Assembly: GCA_036506495.1 (NCBI GenBank)
Contig: DASXRQ010000080.1
Span: 1 to 19,441 of the forward strand
Direction: 5' to 3'
DNA length: 19,441 nt
Origin: DASXRC01 sp036506495
GTDB lineage: Bacteria; Actinomycetota; Actinomycetes; Mycobacteriales; Micromonosporaceae
Position 1 is the stretch's first letter. Each line of letters begins with the position of its first letter. This document shows positions 8,021 to 14,553 of this stretch, piece after piece. A program made the position numbers and the translations under genes. The notes under the pieces are model-generated. The model saw only the letters and a program-made list of their open reading frames with translations. It made no database searches and had not been told where the DNA came from.

Positions 8021-8266
8021 ATGACGCGAATCGCGGTGGTGACCGGCGGAAACCGGGGCATCGGGCTAGAGGTCGTGCGCCTGCTGGCCCGGCGCGGCGA
8101 CACCGTGGTGATGGGTTCGCGCGACCCGGCCCAGGACGAGCGCCGCGCTATCCGCGACGACCCAGACATGCCGCAATATCCGCGGCGCCAGGCGCAGGCA
8201 CAGCTCGACGCGATCGCAGCGCTCATGGAGGCCGCGCGTGAGGACGCCGCTCGTCGGGCCGGCTAG
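8021..8266 (+). pseudogene. Short-chain dehydrogenase N-terminal fragment joined to an unrelated tail
   Basis: An 81-codon frame opens at ATG 8021. Residues 1-38 are a clear SDR start: MTRIAVVTGGNRGIGLEVV contains the TGxxxGIG cofactor loop, followed by the strand ending VVMGSRDP. Similarity then stops, and the remaining 43 residues (DDPDMPQYPRRQAQAQLD onward) have no SDR character, no NAG motif and no YxxxK active site. A functional SDR needs about 250 residues, so this cannot be an enzyme. It looks like a breakpoint at about 8135 where an SDR gene was fused to other DNA, directly before the recombinase remnant. The tail may come from a second broken gene that I cannot identify. Confidence 0.6.
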
Positions 8267-8873
8267 AGGGGCGGTGGGCAACCCGAATCACGGCCACCTG
8301 TACTACCGATGCCGTGCATCGCGTGACTTCGTGCGGCAGCACGCGATCGCCCATCCGCCGATGCTCTACGTACGCGAGGACGCCATCGTTGGACCGGTAG
8401 ACCAATTCCTCCACGAGGAACTCGGCCAGCGCCACCTGGCGAGCACCTTGCAGCGCATCGCCGAGGCCCAGCACCGCGCGGCCATGGCCGAACATGCCGC
8501 CGACGATCAGTCAGCGCGGCTGCGCGAGACGATCGCCGACGCCGAAGCCAAGATCAGCCGCTACCGGGCGGCACTCGACGCCCGCGGGTGACCCGGCATT
8601 GATCGCCGGGTGGATCAAGGAGACCACGGCGATCAAGGCAGCCGCGGAGACCAGGCTCGGCGTGCAGCCGGCCCGGTCCGAGCGGATGACCGAGGAGCAG
8701 ATCGCCGCGGTCGTCGAGGCGTTCGGCGGGTTGCTCGCGCTATTGCGGGACGCCGACCCACGCGACAAGGCGGAGATCTACGCTCGGCTCGATCTGCGCA
8801 TGATCTACCGGCCGGCGAGCGAAACGATCATAGCCGAGGTCGTATCGAACGACCTCGATCGTGGGCTTAATGT
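8265..8873 (+). pseudogene. Large serine recombinase, C-terminal half only, frameshifted
   Basis: Two consecutive frames together give the C-terminal part of a large serine recombinase. Frame one (about 8268-8588) has the end of the zinc-ribbon region, GNPNHGHLYYRCRA, then AHPPMLYVREDAIVGPVDQF and a long helical coiled-coil part (SRYRAALDA). It ends at TGA 8589-8591. The next frame continues the family pattern without loss (GDPALIAGWIKETTAIK, then MTEEQIAAVVEAFGGL and LDLRMIYRP), so a one-base indel near 8583-8592 split the gene. The N-terminal resolvase catalytic domain with its nucleophilic Ser is absent upstream. The gene is therefore dead. Its end abuts the 3' end of a tRNA-Leu gene, the kind of place where integrative elements sit. 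Confidence 0.75.
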
Positions 8874-8874
8874 G

Positions 8875-8958
8875 TGTCCGAGGGGGGACTTGAACCCCCA
8901 CGCCCTATACGGGCACTAGCACCTCAAGCTAGCGCGTCTGCCATTCCGCCACCCGGAC
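8875..8958 (-). tRNA. tRNA-Leu (anticodon GAG)
   Basis: An 84-nt class II tRNA reads on the minus strand from 8958. The acceptor stem GTCCGGG pairs with CTCGGAC (one G-T pair). The anticodon arm is CTAGC-TTGAGGT-GCTAG, giving anticodon GAG for CUC/CUU codons. A variable arm (TGCCCGTATAGGGCG) and a T arm (GGGGGTTCAAGTCCCCC) follow. The discriminator base is A and no CCA is encoded (CAC follows). The two-part layout with a long variable arm fits Leu. It faces, tail to tail, the recombinase remnant. Confidence 0.95.
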
Positions 8959-8968
8959 TTGCGCGTCC

Positions 8969-8974
8969 ACTTTA
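8969..8974 (-). promoter_or_regulatory. Probable -10 element of the tRNA-Leu promoter
   Basis: TAAAGT on the minus strand matches TANNNT and ends 10 nt before the tRNA 5' end, which would place transcription start a few bases upstream of the mature tRNA. No strong -35 hexamer is seen at 16-18 nt spacing. Confidence 0.4.
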
Positions 8975-9167
8975 CCCGGGCCGATCCAGCGGATACACCG
9001 CCGATCGGCAGCCCGGCGGGCCGCACGCCGAATCACGATACACGGCGCTAGGCGATCATGTACGACCGCTGAAACCATGCTGTTTGTCGCCTTTATCCGA
9101 GCCGTCGAGGTGCCGGCCGGCGCCAAACCACCGGCGGAAACCGGCCGCCGTCCCGGAGACTACCGAC

Positions 9168-9569
9168 GTGACGATCAGGCGGATCAACCCCGAGTCCCTG
9201 CACGACACCCCGGGATATCACCACGTGACGGTCGCGGACGCCGGCCGGCTGGCGTTCCTGGCCGGCCAGTGCCCGGTCATGCCGGACGGCACGCTGGCCG
9301 GCCCGGACCTGGCAACCCAGGTGGACCAGGTCGTCGCGAACACGTTGGCGGTGCTGGCAGTGGTGAAGGCGGGGCCGGAGCACGTCGTCCGCACAGTGAT
9401 CTACGTCGTCAGCGACGACAACGCGGTGCTGGCCGACGGGTGGCGGCGGCTCACCGGGTCGCCGTTAGGCCCGGCGTTCAGCACCGCGAGCACGCTGCTC
9501 GGCGTCGCCCGCCTCGGCTTCACCGGCCAACTCGTCGAACTCGACGTCACCGCCGTGCTGCCGGACTGA
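9168..9569 (+). CDS. RidA/YjgF-family protein (Rid superfamily) lacking the catalytic Arg
   Basis: 133 residues from GTG 9168, with GGAG 9 nt upstream; this is the family's normal length. Family landmarks are the opening MTIRRINPESLHDTPGYHH, the beta strand LAFLAGQCPV, the helix VVANTLAVLAVVKAGPEHVV with VRTVIYVV, and the closing LVELDVTAVLPD. RidA proteins are trimeric and deaminate reactive enamine/imine intermediates using an Arg just before the penultimate strand. Here the matching stretch reads FSTASTLLGVARLG, where alignment puts Ser about residue 108 in place of that Arg. It therefore probably belongs to one of the Rid subgroups without imine deaminase activity; its real substrate is unknown. 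Longer upstream extension runs through the tRNA antisense and is not credible. Confidence 0.88.
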   Translation: MTIRRINPESLHDTPGYHHVTVADAGRLAFLAGQCPVMPDGTLAGPDLATQVDQVVANTLAVLAVVKAGPEHVVRTVIYVVSDDNAVLADGWRRLTGSPLGPAFSTASTLLGVARLGFTGQLVELDVTAVLPD

Positions 9570-9598
9570 GCGGCGGCTACGCTACCGCGGTGGCCGCG

Positions 9599-10165
9599 AT
9601 GACGACCGCACCGTTCGATCGGCACGACCGGCCCGCCGTGCTGGTGGCAGAGGCGTGTCGGGAGTACGGCACCGAGGTCATCGCCCGGTGGTGTGCGGAC
9701 CTGCTCACCGGCCGCGCAGCGTACGACGATCCGGGCCTGCCGCCGCTCGTGTGGCTGGCCGGCCGGGCGGCCGCGGCCGAGCTGCGGCGGGGCGACCTGG
9801 TCGAGCGCGGCGTGGACTATTGGCCGCGGGTATGGGCGGCACGCGGCCTGCGCTACGCGTGGGTGCCGGACGCCGCGCCCGCCGTGGTGCACGCTTTGGC
9901 CGACCCCGCCTGGCGCGTGCGGGAAATGGCCGCGAAGGTCGTCCGGCAGCGGGAGCTCGGCGAGGCCGCCGACCTGCTGGCGGCGCTGGCCACCGACCCA
10001 CTTCCCCGGGTGCGGGCCGCTGCGCTGCGTGCGGCGGGGACCGTCGGCGAGGCCGAGCACGCGGACGCGCTCCGGGTCGCCGTTCGCGATCCCGATCCAG
10101 CGGTACGCCGTGCCGCCGAAGCCGCGCTCGACGAGTTGCGCCGGCGCCTCGACCGCGACCTGTAA
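9599..10165 (+). CDS. HEAT-repeat protein
   Basis: 188 residues from ATG 9599; a GTG at 9590 is an alternative, and neither has a clear ribosome binding site. The N-terminal half (residues 1-95) is helical and Trp-rich (LPPLVWLAGRAAAAEL, DYWPRVWAARGLRYAW). About 98-185 hold three HEAT/PBS-lyase-type repeats, each of the form D-P-x-x-x-V-R-x-x-A-A: DPAWRVREMAAKV, DPLPRVRAAALRA and DPDPAVRRAAEAA. Such repeats bind proteins or, in relatives, DNA or bilins; no enzyme motif is visible. It starts 29 nt after the RidA-like stop and could be cotranscribed with it. Its TAA is separated by two bases from the stop of the convergent DUF2087 gene. Confidence 0.8.
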   Translation: MTTAPFDRHDRPAVLVAEACREYGTEVIARWCADLLTGRAAYDDPGLPPLVWLAGRAAAAELRRGDLVERGVDYWPRVWAARGLRYAWVPDAAPAVVHALADPAWRVREMAAKVVRQRELGEAADLLAALATDPLPRVRAAALRAAGTVGEAEHADALRVAVRDPDPAVRRAAEAALDELRRRLDRDL

Positions 10166-10167
10166 CC

Positions 10168-10443
10168 TCACACGTCGACGTAGCCGCCGGTACGCCAGTA
10201 CCAGCCGTTCTCGCGTGCCATCAGGCCCTCGTCGATGAGGTGCCGCCGCAGCGACACCCAGTCGTGCTCGAAGAACGAGCGCAGCACGGCGTCGACCTCC
10301 CGCTCCGGGATCTTCACACCCGGCTCGAAGGCGCAGACGAGGTGCTCGAGTACGACGCGGCGCTTGCTTGCCTTGGCCGGGATCGCGGTGAGCCGGCCAT
10401 CCCGCAGGAACGCCCGCAGCACCCGCGACCGATCCACGTCCAC
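10168..10443 (-). CDS. DUF2087 domain protein
   Basis: 91 residues from GTG 10443. The core is the DUF2087 pattern: KASKRRVVLEHLVCAFEPG, then IPEREVDAVLRSFFEHDW, then LRRHLIDEGLMARENGWYWR. The helix-turn-helix-like arrangement with a wing ending at YWR suggests a small winged-helix fold, and in larger proteins this domain follows regulator domains. Whether it binds DNA is unknown. It begins 13 nt after the kinase-like gene stop and is probably its cotranscribed neighbour. Confidence 0.8.
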   Translation of the reverse strand: MDVDRSRVLRAFLRDGRLTAIPAKASKRRVVLEHLVCAFEPGVKIPEREVDAVLRSFFEHDWVSLRRHLIDEGLMARENGWYWRTGGYVDV

Positions 10444-10456
10444 CCACCGACGGTAG

Positions 10457-11113
10457 TCAGGCGTCGCGGCTGAGCACCAGGTCGGCGTACTCCCGGGTGG
10501 TCGCGATCAGCGCTGCGTTCGCCTCGTCGCTGCGGTGCACCCAGTCGTGGGCGGCCTCCGGGTCGAGGCCGCGGGAGCGCTGCCGGCGCAGCAGCGACCC
10601 CACCCGGACAGCGGTCGGTGTGTCCAGGTAGATCACCAGGTGCAGCAAGGGCCGCACGCCCGCCCACGCCTCGGTACGCAGCAGCAGGTAATTGCCCTCG
10701 ACCACCACGAGCCGGGTGTCGGGAAACACCGGTATCGCGCTGCCAACCGACTCGTGCAGCACGCGGCTGTACCGCGGCGCGTACACGATCTCGTCGTCGT
10801 CGCCGGCCCGGATGCGGCGCAGGAGGTGAACGAAGCCGGCCGCGTCGAACGTCTGCGGGGCACCCTTCCGGTTGGCCAGTCCCAGCCGGGCGAGCTCGGT
10901 GCTGGCCAGATGGAAGCCGTCCATGGGGACCGCGACCGCGGCCCGTGGGCCGTGGTCACGGCGAAACTCGGAAGCGAGCGCCTCGGCGAGCGTCGACTTG
11001 CCGGCCGCCGGCGGTCCGGTGATGCCGACGAGGACGCGACCGGGGTTGGCGTCGAGGACGGCGGCGACAGCGTGGCGGGCGGCCGGCAGCAGGCTGGGCG
11101 TACTCGACGGCAC
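10457..11113 (-). CDS. P-loop nucleoside/nucleotide kinase family protein (uridine kinase/PanK-like)
   Basis: 218 residues from GTG 11113. The Walker A is GITGPPAAGKST (residues 30-41). Further features of the phosphoribulokinase/uridine kinase/pantothenate kinase fold are PMDGFH (63-68), the RKGAPQTFD segment (82-90), the YAPRYSR element (111-117) with acidic residues before it, and the Walker-B-like strand VVVEGNYLLL (136-145). A lid region rich in Arg follows (LLRRQRSRGLD). The family phosphorylates small hydroxyl-bearing metabolites with ATP; the exact substrate cannot be read from the sequence. It lies 42 nt downstream of the SDR gene on the same strand. The length is normal for the YggC-like/uridine-kinase-like group. 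Confidence 0.85.
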   Translation of the reverse strand: MPSSTPSLLPAARHAVAAVLDANPGRVLVGITGPPAAGKSTLAEALASEFRRDHGPRAAVAVPMDGFHLASTELARLGLANRKGAPQTFDAAGFVHLLRRIRAGDDDEIVYAPRYSRVLHESVGSAIPVFPDTRLVVVEGNYLLLRTEAWAGVRPLLHLVIYLDTPTAVRVGSLLRRQRSRGLDPEAAHDWVHRSDEANAALIATTREYADLVLSRDA

Positions 11114-11155
11114 GTGGTCACGTTTAGCACAGCACGGACGGCGGCGAGACCCCGA

Positions 11156-11956
11156 TCAGCCGGCCACGCGGCCCACCAGGCCGCGCATCGCCTCGAGCCA
11201 TCCGTCGGGATCCGCGGCCTTGCGCTGCGCGTACGTGGCGACTTCCGGGTGCGGCAGGATCAGAAAGCGCTCCGCGGCGAGGCCGGCGACGACGGCGTCG
11301 GCCACGGCCTCCGGCTCGAGGATCGCGCCGGCCGCGGCGACGACCCGGGCACCCAGATGGCGGGCGGCCAGGCCATCCTCGAGCATCCGCGTGCGTACGC
11401 CCTGCGGGCACAACGCACTGATCCGGATGCCGCGGTCCCCGTACGTGACGGCGAGCCATTCGGCGAGACCCAGTGCCGCGTGCTTGGTCGCGGTGTACGC
11501 GGCGTCCCCGACCGCGGTGAGCAGACCCGCCGCGGAGCAGGTCTGCAGCAGGTAGCCGCCACCGCGTTCGAGCATGCCCGGCAGCACGGCCCGCGCCCCG
11601 TACACGTGGGCGAGCACGTTGACCGCCCACGCGCGCCGCCAGTCGGTGTCGTCGGCCTCCAACCCACCACCGGGCGCGACGCCGGCGTTCGAGCAGAACA
11701 GGTCGATCCGCCCGTACCGCCGCTCGGCGCCGGCGACCAGGTCGCGCACCTGCTGCTCGTCCGTGACGTCGACGCCGACGCCGACCGCGGGCGCGCCCGC
11801 CGTGGCCAGGTGCGCCGCCACGCCGGCCGCGGCCGCCTGGTCGACGTCGGCCACGACCAGGCCGGCCACTCCCTCTGCCGCGAACCGACGGGCGAGGGCG
11901 GCACCGATACCGCCCGCCCCGCCCGTGATGACGGCCACCCGCCCGTACAGCTGCAT
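11156..11956 (-). CDS. SDR-family NAD(P)-dependent oxidoreductase
   Basis: 266 residues from ATG 11956, a full-length classical short-chain dehydrogenase. Cofactor loop TGGAGGIG (residues 11-18); acidic VVADVD (34-39) at the end of strand 2, with Asp37 favouring NAD(H) over NADP(H); DVT (63-65); SNAG (89-92); Asn113 in AVNVL; Ser141 in TCSAAG; and the active-site YTATK (Tyr154, Lys158). The proline-turn CPQGVRT follows. All catalytic residues are in place. Substrate is unknown. The gene is 38 nt downstream of the cupin gene and the two are probably cotranscribed. Confidence 0.93.
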   Translation of the reverse strand: MQLYGRVAVITGGAGGIGAALARRFAAEGVAGLVVADVDQAAAAGVAAHLATAGAPAVGVGVDVTDEQQVRDLVAGAERRYGRIDLFCSNAGVAPGGGLEADDTDWRRAWAVNVLAHVYGARAVLPGMLERGGGYLLQTCSAAGLLTAVGDAAYTATKHAALGLAEWLAVTYGDRGIRISALCPQGVRTRMLEDGLAARHLGARVVAAAGAILEPEAVADAVVAGLAAERFLILPHPEVATYAQRKAADPDGWLEAMRGLVGRVAG

Positions 11957-11994
11957 CGTCAGATCATGCGGGCCGCCCGGTCGGGCGGCAAGGC

Positions 11995-12390
11995 TCAGCT
12001 CAGCTCGCGACCGGTCGTGCTGTCGACGTGCCCAGGAATCTCCCCCTCGTGGCGGTCCCCGGTCGTGGACGTTCCGGCCGGTTCGAACATGAGGATCGAC
12101 CCACCCGGCGATGACGGCTTGTGCACGGTGCCGCGCGGGACCACGAACGTGTCACCGGTACGCAGCACGACAGTGGTCTCGGCGCCGTCGGCATCCCGCA
12201 TCGCGATGTCGAACCGGCCGTCGAGGACCAGGAAGAACTCGTCGGTGTCGTCGTGGACGTGCCAGACATGCTCGCCCTTGGTGTGCGCGATCCGTACGTC
12301 GTAGTCGTTCATGCGGGCGACGATGCGCGGGCTGTAGACGTCATCGAAGGACGCGAGTGCCTCGGTCAGGTTGACGGGTTGCTTGGCCAT
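11995..12390 (-). CDS. Cupin-domain protein, single-domain, metal-binding residues intact
   Basis: 131 residues from ATG 12390; ATG 12399 (MKD) is only one base from GGAG, so the inner start is preferred. Cupin motif 1 is HVHDDTDEFFLVLDG (His44, His46, Glu51) and motif 2 is GDTFVVPRGTVH (His90), giving the usual 3-His/1-Glu metal site. Small cupins of this kind act as dioxygenases, isomerases or ligand-binding proteins; function cannot be assigned. It is the first gene of a minus-strand series (cupin, SDR, kinase, DUF2087). It is divergent from the Ser/Thr kinase gene across a region with two inverted repeats. Confidence 0.88.
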   Translation of the reverse strand: MAKQPVNLTEALASFDDVYSPRIVARMNDYDVRIAHTKGEHVWHVHDDTDEFFLVLDGRFDIAMRDADGAETTVVLRTGDTFVVPRGTVHKPSSPGGSILMFEPAGTSTTGDRHEGEIPGHVDSTTGRELS

Positions 12391-12439
12391 GTCTTTCATT
12401 CTCCGTGCGTCACCGACGGTCTCGTATGTGGGTGGGCGA

Positions 12440-12456
12440 CACCGGCCTGACCGGTG
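12440..12456. repeat. Inverted repeat (6-bp arms, 5-nt spacer)
   Basis: CACCGG and CCGGTG flank CCTGA. The dyad lies 50 nt upstream of the cupin start in the divergent region, a suitable place for an operator of the cupin operon. No regulator can be named. Confidence 0.4.
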
Positions 12457-12466
12457 CGCACAGAGT

Positions 12467-12498
12467 GGAGAGGCCGCCACGGGGGAAGCGGCCTCTCC
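12467..12498. repeat. Strong hairpin: perfect 11-bp inverted repeat with 10-nt loop
   Basis: GGAGAGGCCGC (12467-12477) pairs exactly with GCGGCCTCTCC (12488-12498) around CACGGGGGAA. It has no T tract on either side and lies between two divergent starts, so a terminator is unlikely unless for a neighbouring antisense or leader transcript. It could be an operator or a structured leader. Confidence 0.6.
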
Positions 12499-12646
12499 GG
12501 CCGCGAACACTACTCCGTCCACGCCGCCCGTGGGGGGCGCCCGCGCGGTCTGTGCTTGCCACCCGATCGGACGGAGTGGCCTACCGCCAAACGGGCGCCG
12601 GCCCCACAAGGCGTCGGTGCTGGTGACGCAGCTCGCGGACGCCCAA

Positions 12647-12676
12647 TTGGCATCGCTGTGACCGGCCCAGCACACT
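12647..12676 (+). promoter_or_regulatory. Candidate promoter of the Ser/Thr kinase gene
   Basis: TTGGCA, an 18-nt spacer, then CACACT, with the ATG 7 nt after the -10 hexamer. That places the start point at or next to the ATG at 12684, suggesting a leaderless or near-leaderless mRNA, which would explain the absence of a clear ribosome binding site. The -10 match is imperfect. Confidence 0.35.
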
Positions 12677-12683
12677 GGGGGCC

Positions 12684-14129
12684 ATGTCTGCGTTCACGCC
12701 GGGCCTGCGGCTGCACGACCGGTTCATCCTCGATGACCGGATCGGTCTGGGCGGGATGTCCGAAGTGTGGCGTGCGACGGACGCCGTACTCGGGCGGACC
12801 GTGGCCGTGAAGGCACTCTCGTCGCCGCTCGCCGCCGACCCGGTCCTGCGGGCCGCGACCTGGCGGGAGGCGCGGGCGGCGGCGCGGCTCACCCACCCGA
12901 ACGTGACCCAGGTGTACGACTACGGCGAGGCGACCCTGCCGGACGGCGCGGTCGTGCCGTACCTGGTGATGGAGTTCGTCGACGGGCAGAGCCTCGCTGA
13001 CCGCCTGTCCCACGGTCCGCTGCCGTGGCCCGAGGCGACGGCCATCGGAGCGCAGGTCGCCGCGGCGCTCGCCGCCGCGCACCGGCTCGGCGTGGTGCAC
13101 CGCGACGTCAAACCCGGCAATGTCATGCTCACCCCGACTGGGGCCAAGGTCCTCGACTTCGGCATCGCCGCACTCGCCGGCGCCGGCGGGGACACCGACG
13201 CCGGATGGCTGGTCGGAACTCCGGCGTACGCCGCGCCGGAACGGCTGCGGCCGGGTCCCGCCCAGCCGGCCAGCGACGTGTACGCCCTGGGCGTGCTGCT
13301 CTACGAGATGATGACCGGCCGGCGGCCGATGCCGGCGCGGTCGTGGGACGACGCCGAGGCGGCGCACCGCGCCTACGCACCGATCCCGCCGTTGGACGTG
13401 CCCGGGCTGCCCCGGCGGGTCGCTCGGCTCGTCGTCGCGTGCCTGTCCGCCGGCCCGGACGAGCGACCCTCCGCCGAGGAGCTGGCGGTCGCGCTGGCCG
13501 CCGCGGCCGGCCAGCCAGACCCTACGCCGATGCTGCCGCCGGCCGACGCGACCGCCCGCCTGGCTCCCGCCGGGTACGCGGTCGGGGCGGCATCGCTCCC
13601 ACACCCACCGACCATGGTCGAGCGCACGCCACTCGAAGCCGACGCGGCGGGGGGTGGACTCGCCCGGCCGCCCGGACGCAGCCGCTTGCTGCTCGTCGGC
13701 GTCCTCGGTGGGGTCGCCGCACTCGTTCTCGGGGCCATCCTGGTCGCCGCCGCGCTGCAGAGCGGAAACCGCTCCGGCTCCGGCACGGCCGCCCCGACCG
13801 GCCCGAGCACCGCCGGCCCGGCAACGTCGTCCGCCTCGCCGACCGCGCAGTCGCCGACGGCCGCACCGCAGGGGCGGGACCAGATCATCGCGGCGCTGGG
13901 CCAGCTGATCGACGCCGCCGGGCTGCCGAAGGACGACGCCGCGCGGCTACAGGAGGATCTGGCGGCCCTGGCGGACAACCGCGGCAAGGGCAACGTGCGC
14001 AAGCGCGCCACCGAGCTGAGGCGGGACATCGACAAGCTGATGGAGGAAGGCCGGCTCGACCTGGCGACCGGCAACCAGCTCATCGCGCTGCTGGAGCCAC
14101 TGACCGGGGGCGGCGGGGATGGCGACTGA
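12684..14129 (+). CDS. Transmembrane Ser/Thr protein kinase (PknB-like)
   Basis: 481 residues. Kinase domain 12-272: glycine loop GLGGMSEVW (21-29), ATP Lys43 (VAVKAL), helix C Glu62, catalytic HRDVKPGN (139-146, Asp141), DFG (158-160), activation segment ending GTPAYAAPE (178-186) and DVYALG (198-203). All catalytic residues are intact. A Pro/Ala-rich juxtamembrane part (273-332) leads to one membrane helix (335-358), then a Ser/Thr/Pro-rich linker (360-397) and a helical external domain of about 80 residues (GRDQIIAALGQLIDAAG onward). No PASTA repeats are present. It phosphorylates unknown cytoplasmic targets in response to an external cue sensed by the small helical domain. It converges with the roadblock gene. 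Confidence 0.95.
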   Translation: MSAFTPGLRLHDRFILDDRIGLGGMSEVWRATDAVLGRTVAVKALSSPLAADPVLRAATWREARAAARLTHPNVTQVYDYGEATLPDGAVVPYLVMEFVDGQSLADRLSHGPLPWPEATAIGAQVAAALAAAHRLGVVHRDVKPGNVMLTPTGAKVLDFGIAALAGAGGDTDAGWLVGTPAYAAPERLRPGPAQPASDVYALGVLLYEMMTGRRPMPARSWDDAEAAHRAYAPIPPLDVPGLPRRVARLVVACLSAGPDERPSAEELAVALAAAAGQPDPTPMLPPADATARLAPAGYAVGAASLPHPPTMVERTPLEADAAGGGLARPPGRSRLLLVGVLGGVAALVLGAILVAAALQSGNRSGSGTAAPTGPSTAGPATSSASPTAQSPTAAPQGRDQIIAALGQLIDAAGLPKDDAARLQEDLAALADNRGKGNVRKRATELRRDIDKLMEEGRLDLATGNQLIALLEPLTGGGGDGD

Positions 14130-14130
14130 G

Positions 14131-14553
14131 TCAGCGCGGCAGGGCCTGCTGGAGCTCGGCGCGTAGCGCGGGCGTCAGCAGCTCGCCCGCCTGCTTGGCC
14201 AGCCGGGCCATCTCGTAGCCAACGACGCCTATGTCGGCGTCCCGCGACGCGAGCGTCGCGAGGATCGAACCGTCCCGGATGGACATCACGAGGAAGTAGC
14301 CGCGGCCCATCTCGACGACCGTCTGCTTGACCTCGTCGCCGTCGAACATCTGCGCCGCACCCGACGTGATACTGACCAGACCCGAGGTGACGGCGGCGAG
14401 CTTGTCGGCGAGGTCGCGTGGCAGGTGCTGTGAGACGGCCACCAGCAGGCCATCGGACGACACCACCACGGCGTGCGCGACGCCCGGGACGCGGTCGGCG
14501 AACGCGCTGATCAGCCAGCTCAGATCGCGGGCCTCCTGGCTCAAGGTGATCAC
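14131..14553 (-). CDS. Roadblock/LC7-domain protein, CvnB-like
   Basis: 140 residues from GTG 14553, with GAGGAGG 7 nt upstream. It reads as a typical bacterial MglB/roadblock fold: LSWLISAFADRVPGVAHAVV, SSDGLLVAVSQHLP, DKLAAVTSGLVSITSGAA, then VVEMGRGYFLVMSIRDGS and LATLASRDADIGVVGYEM. Such proteins regulate small Ras-like GTPases and in Streptomyces conservons sit beside CvnA. The start overlaps the stop of the sensor kinase by four bases (GTGA), so translation is coupled. The DUF742 (CvnC) and GTPase (CvnD) genes that normally follow are absent; a convergent Ser/Thr kinase gene ends one base away. Confidence 0.92.
   Translation of the reverse strand: MITLSQEARDLSWLISAFADRVPGVAHAVVVSSDGLLVAVSQHLPRDLADKLAAVTSGLVSITSGAAQMFDGDEVKQTVVEMGRGYFLVMSIRDGSILATLASRDADIGVVGYEMARLAKQAGELLTPALRAELQQALPR

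Noticed and set aside
8874..9167. Plus-strand coding extension reading EGGLEPPRP upstream of the RidA-like gene
   Set aside because: It is translation across the antisense of tRNA-Leu, a well-known artefact; the RidA-like protein starts at GTG 9168.
10535..12304. 589-codon plus-strand frame across the kinase, SDR and cupin genes
   Set aside because: It overlaps three minus-strand genes with clear motifs and has low-complexity composition; typical open antisense frame in high-GC DNA.
12467..12498. Intrinsic terminator call for the 11-bp hairpin
   Set aside because: It lies between two divergent starts with no T tract, so no gene ends there.
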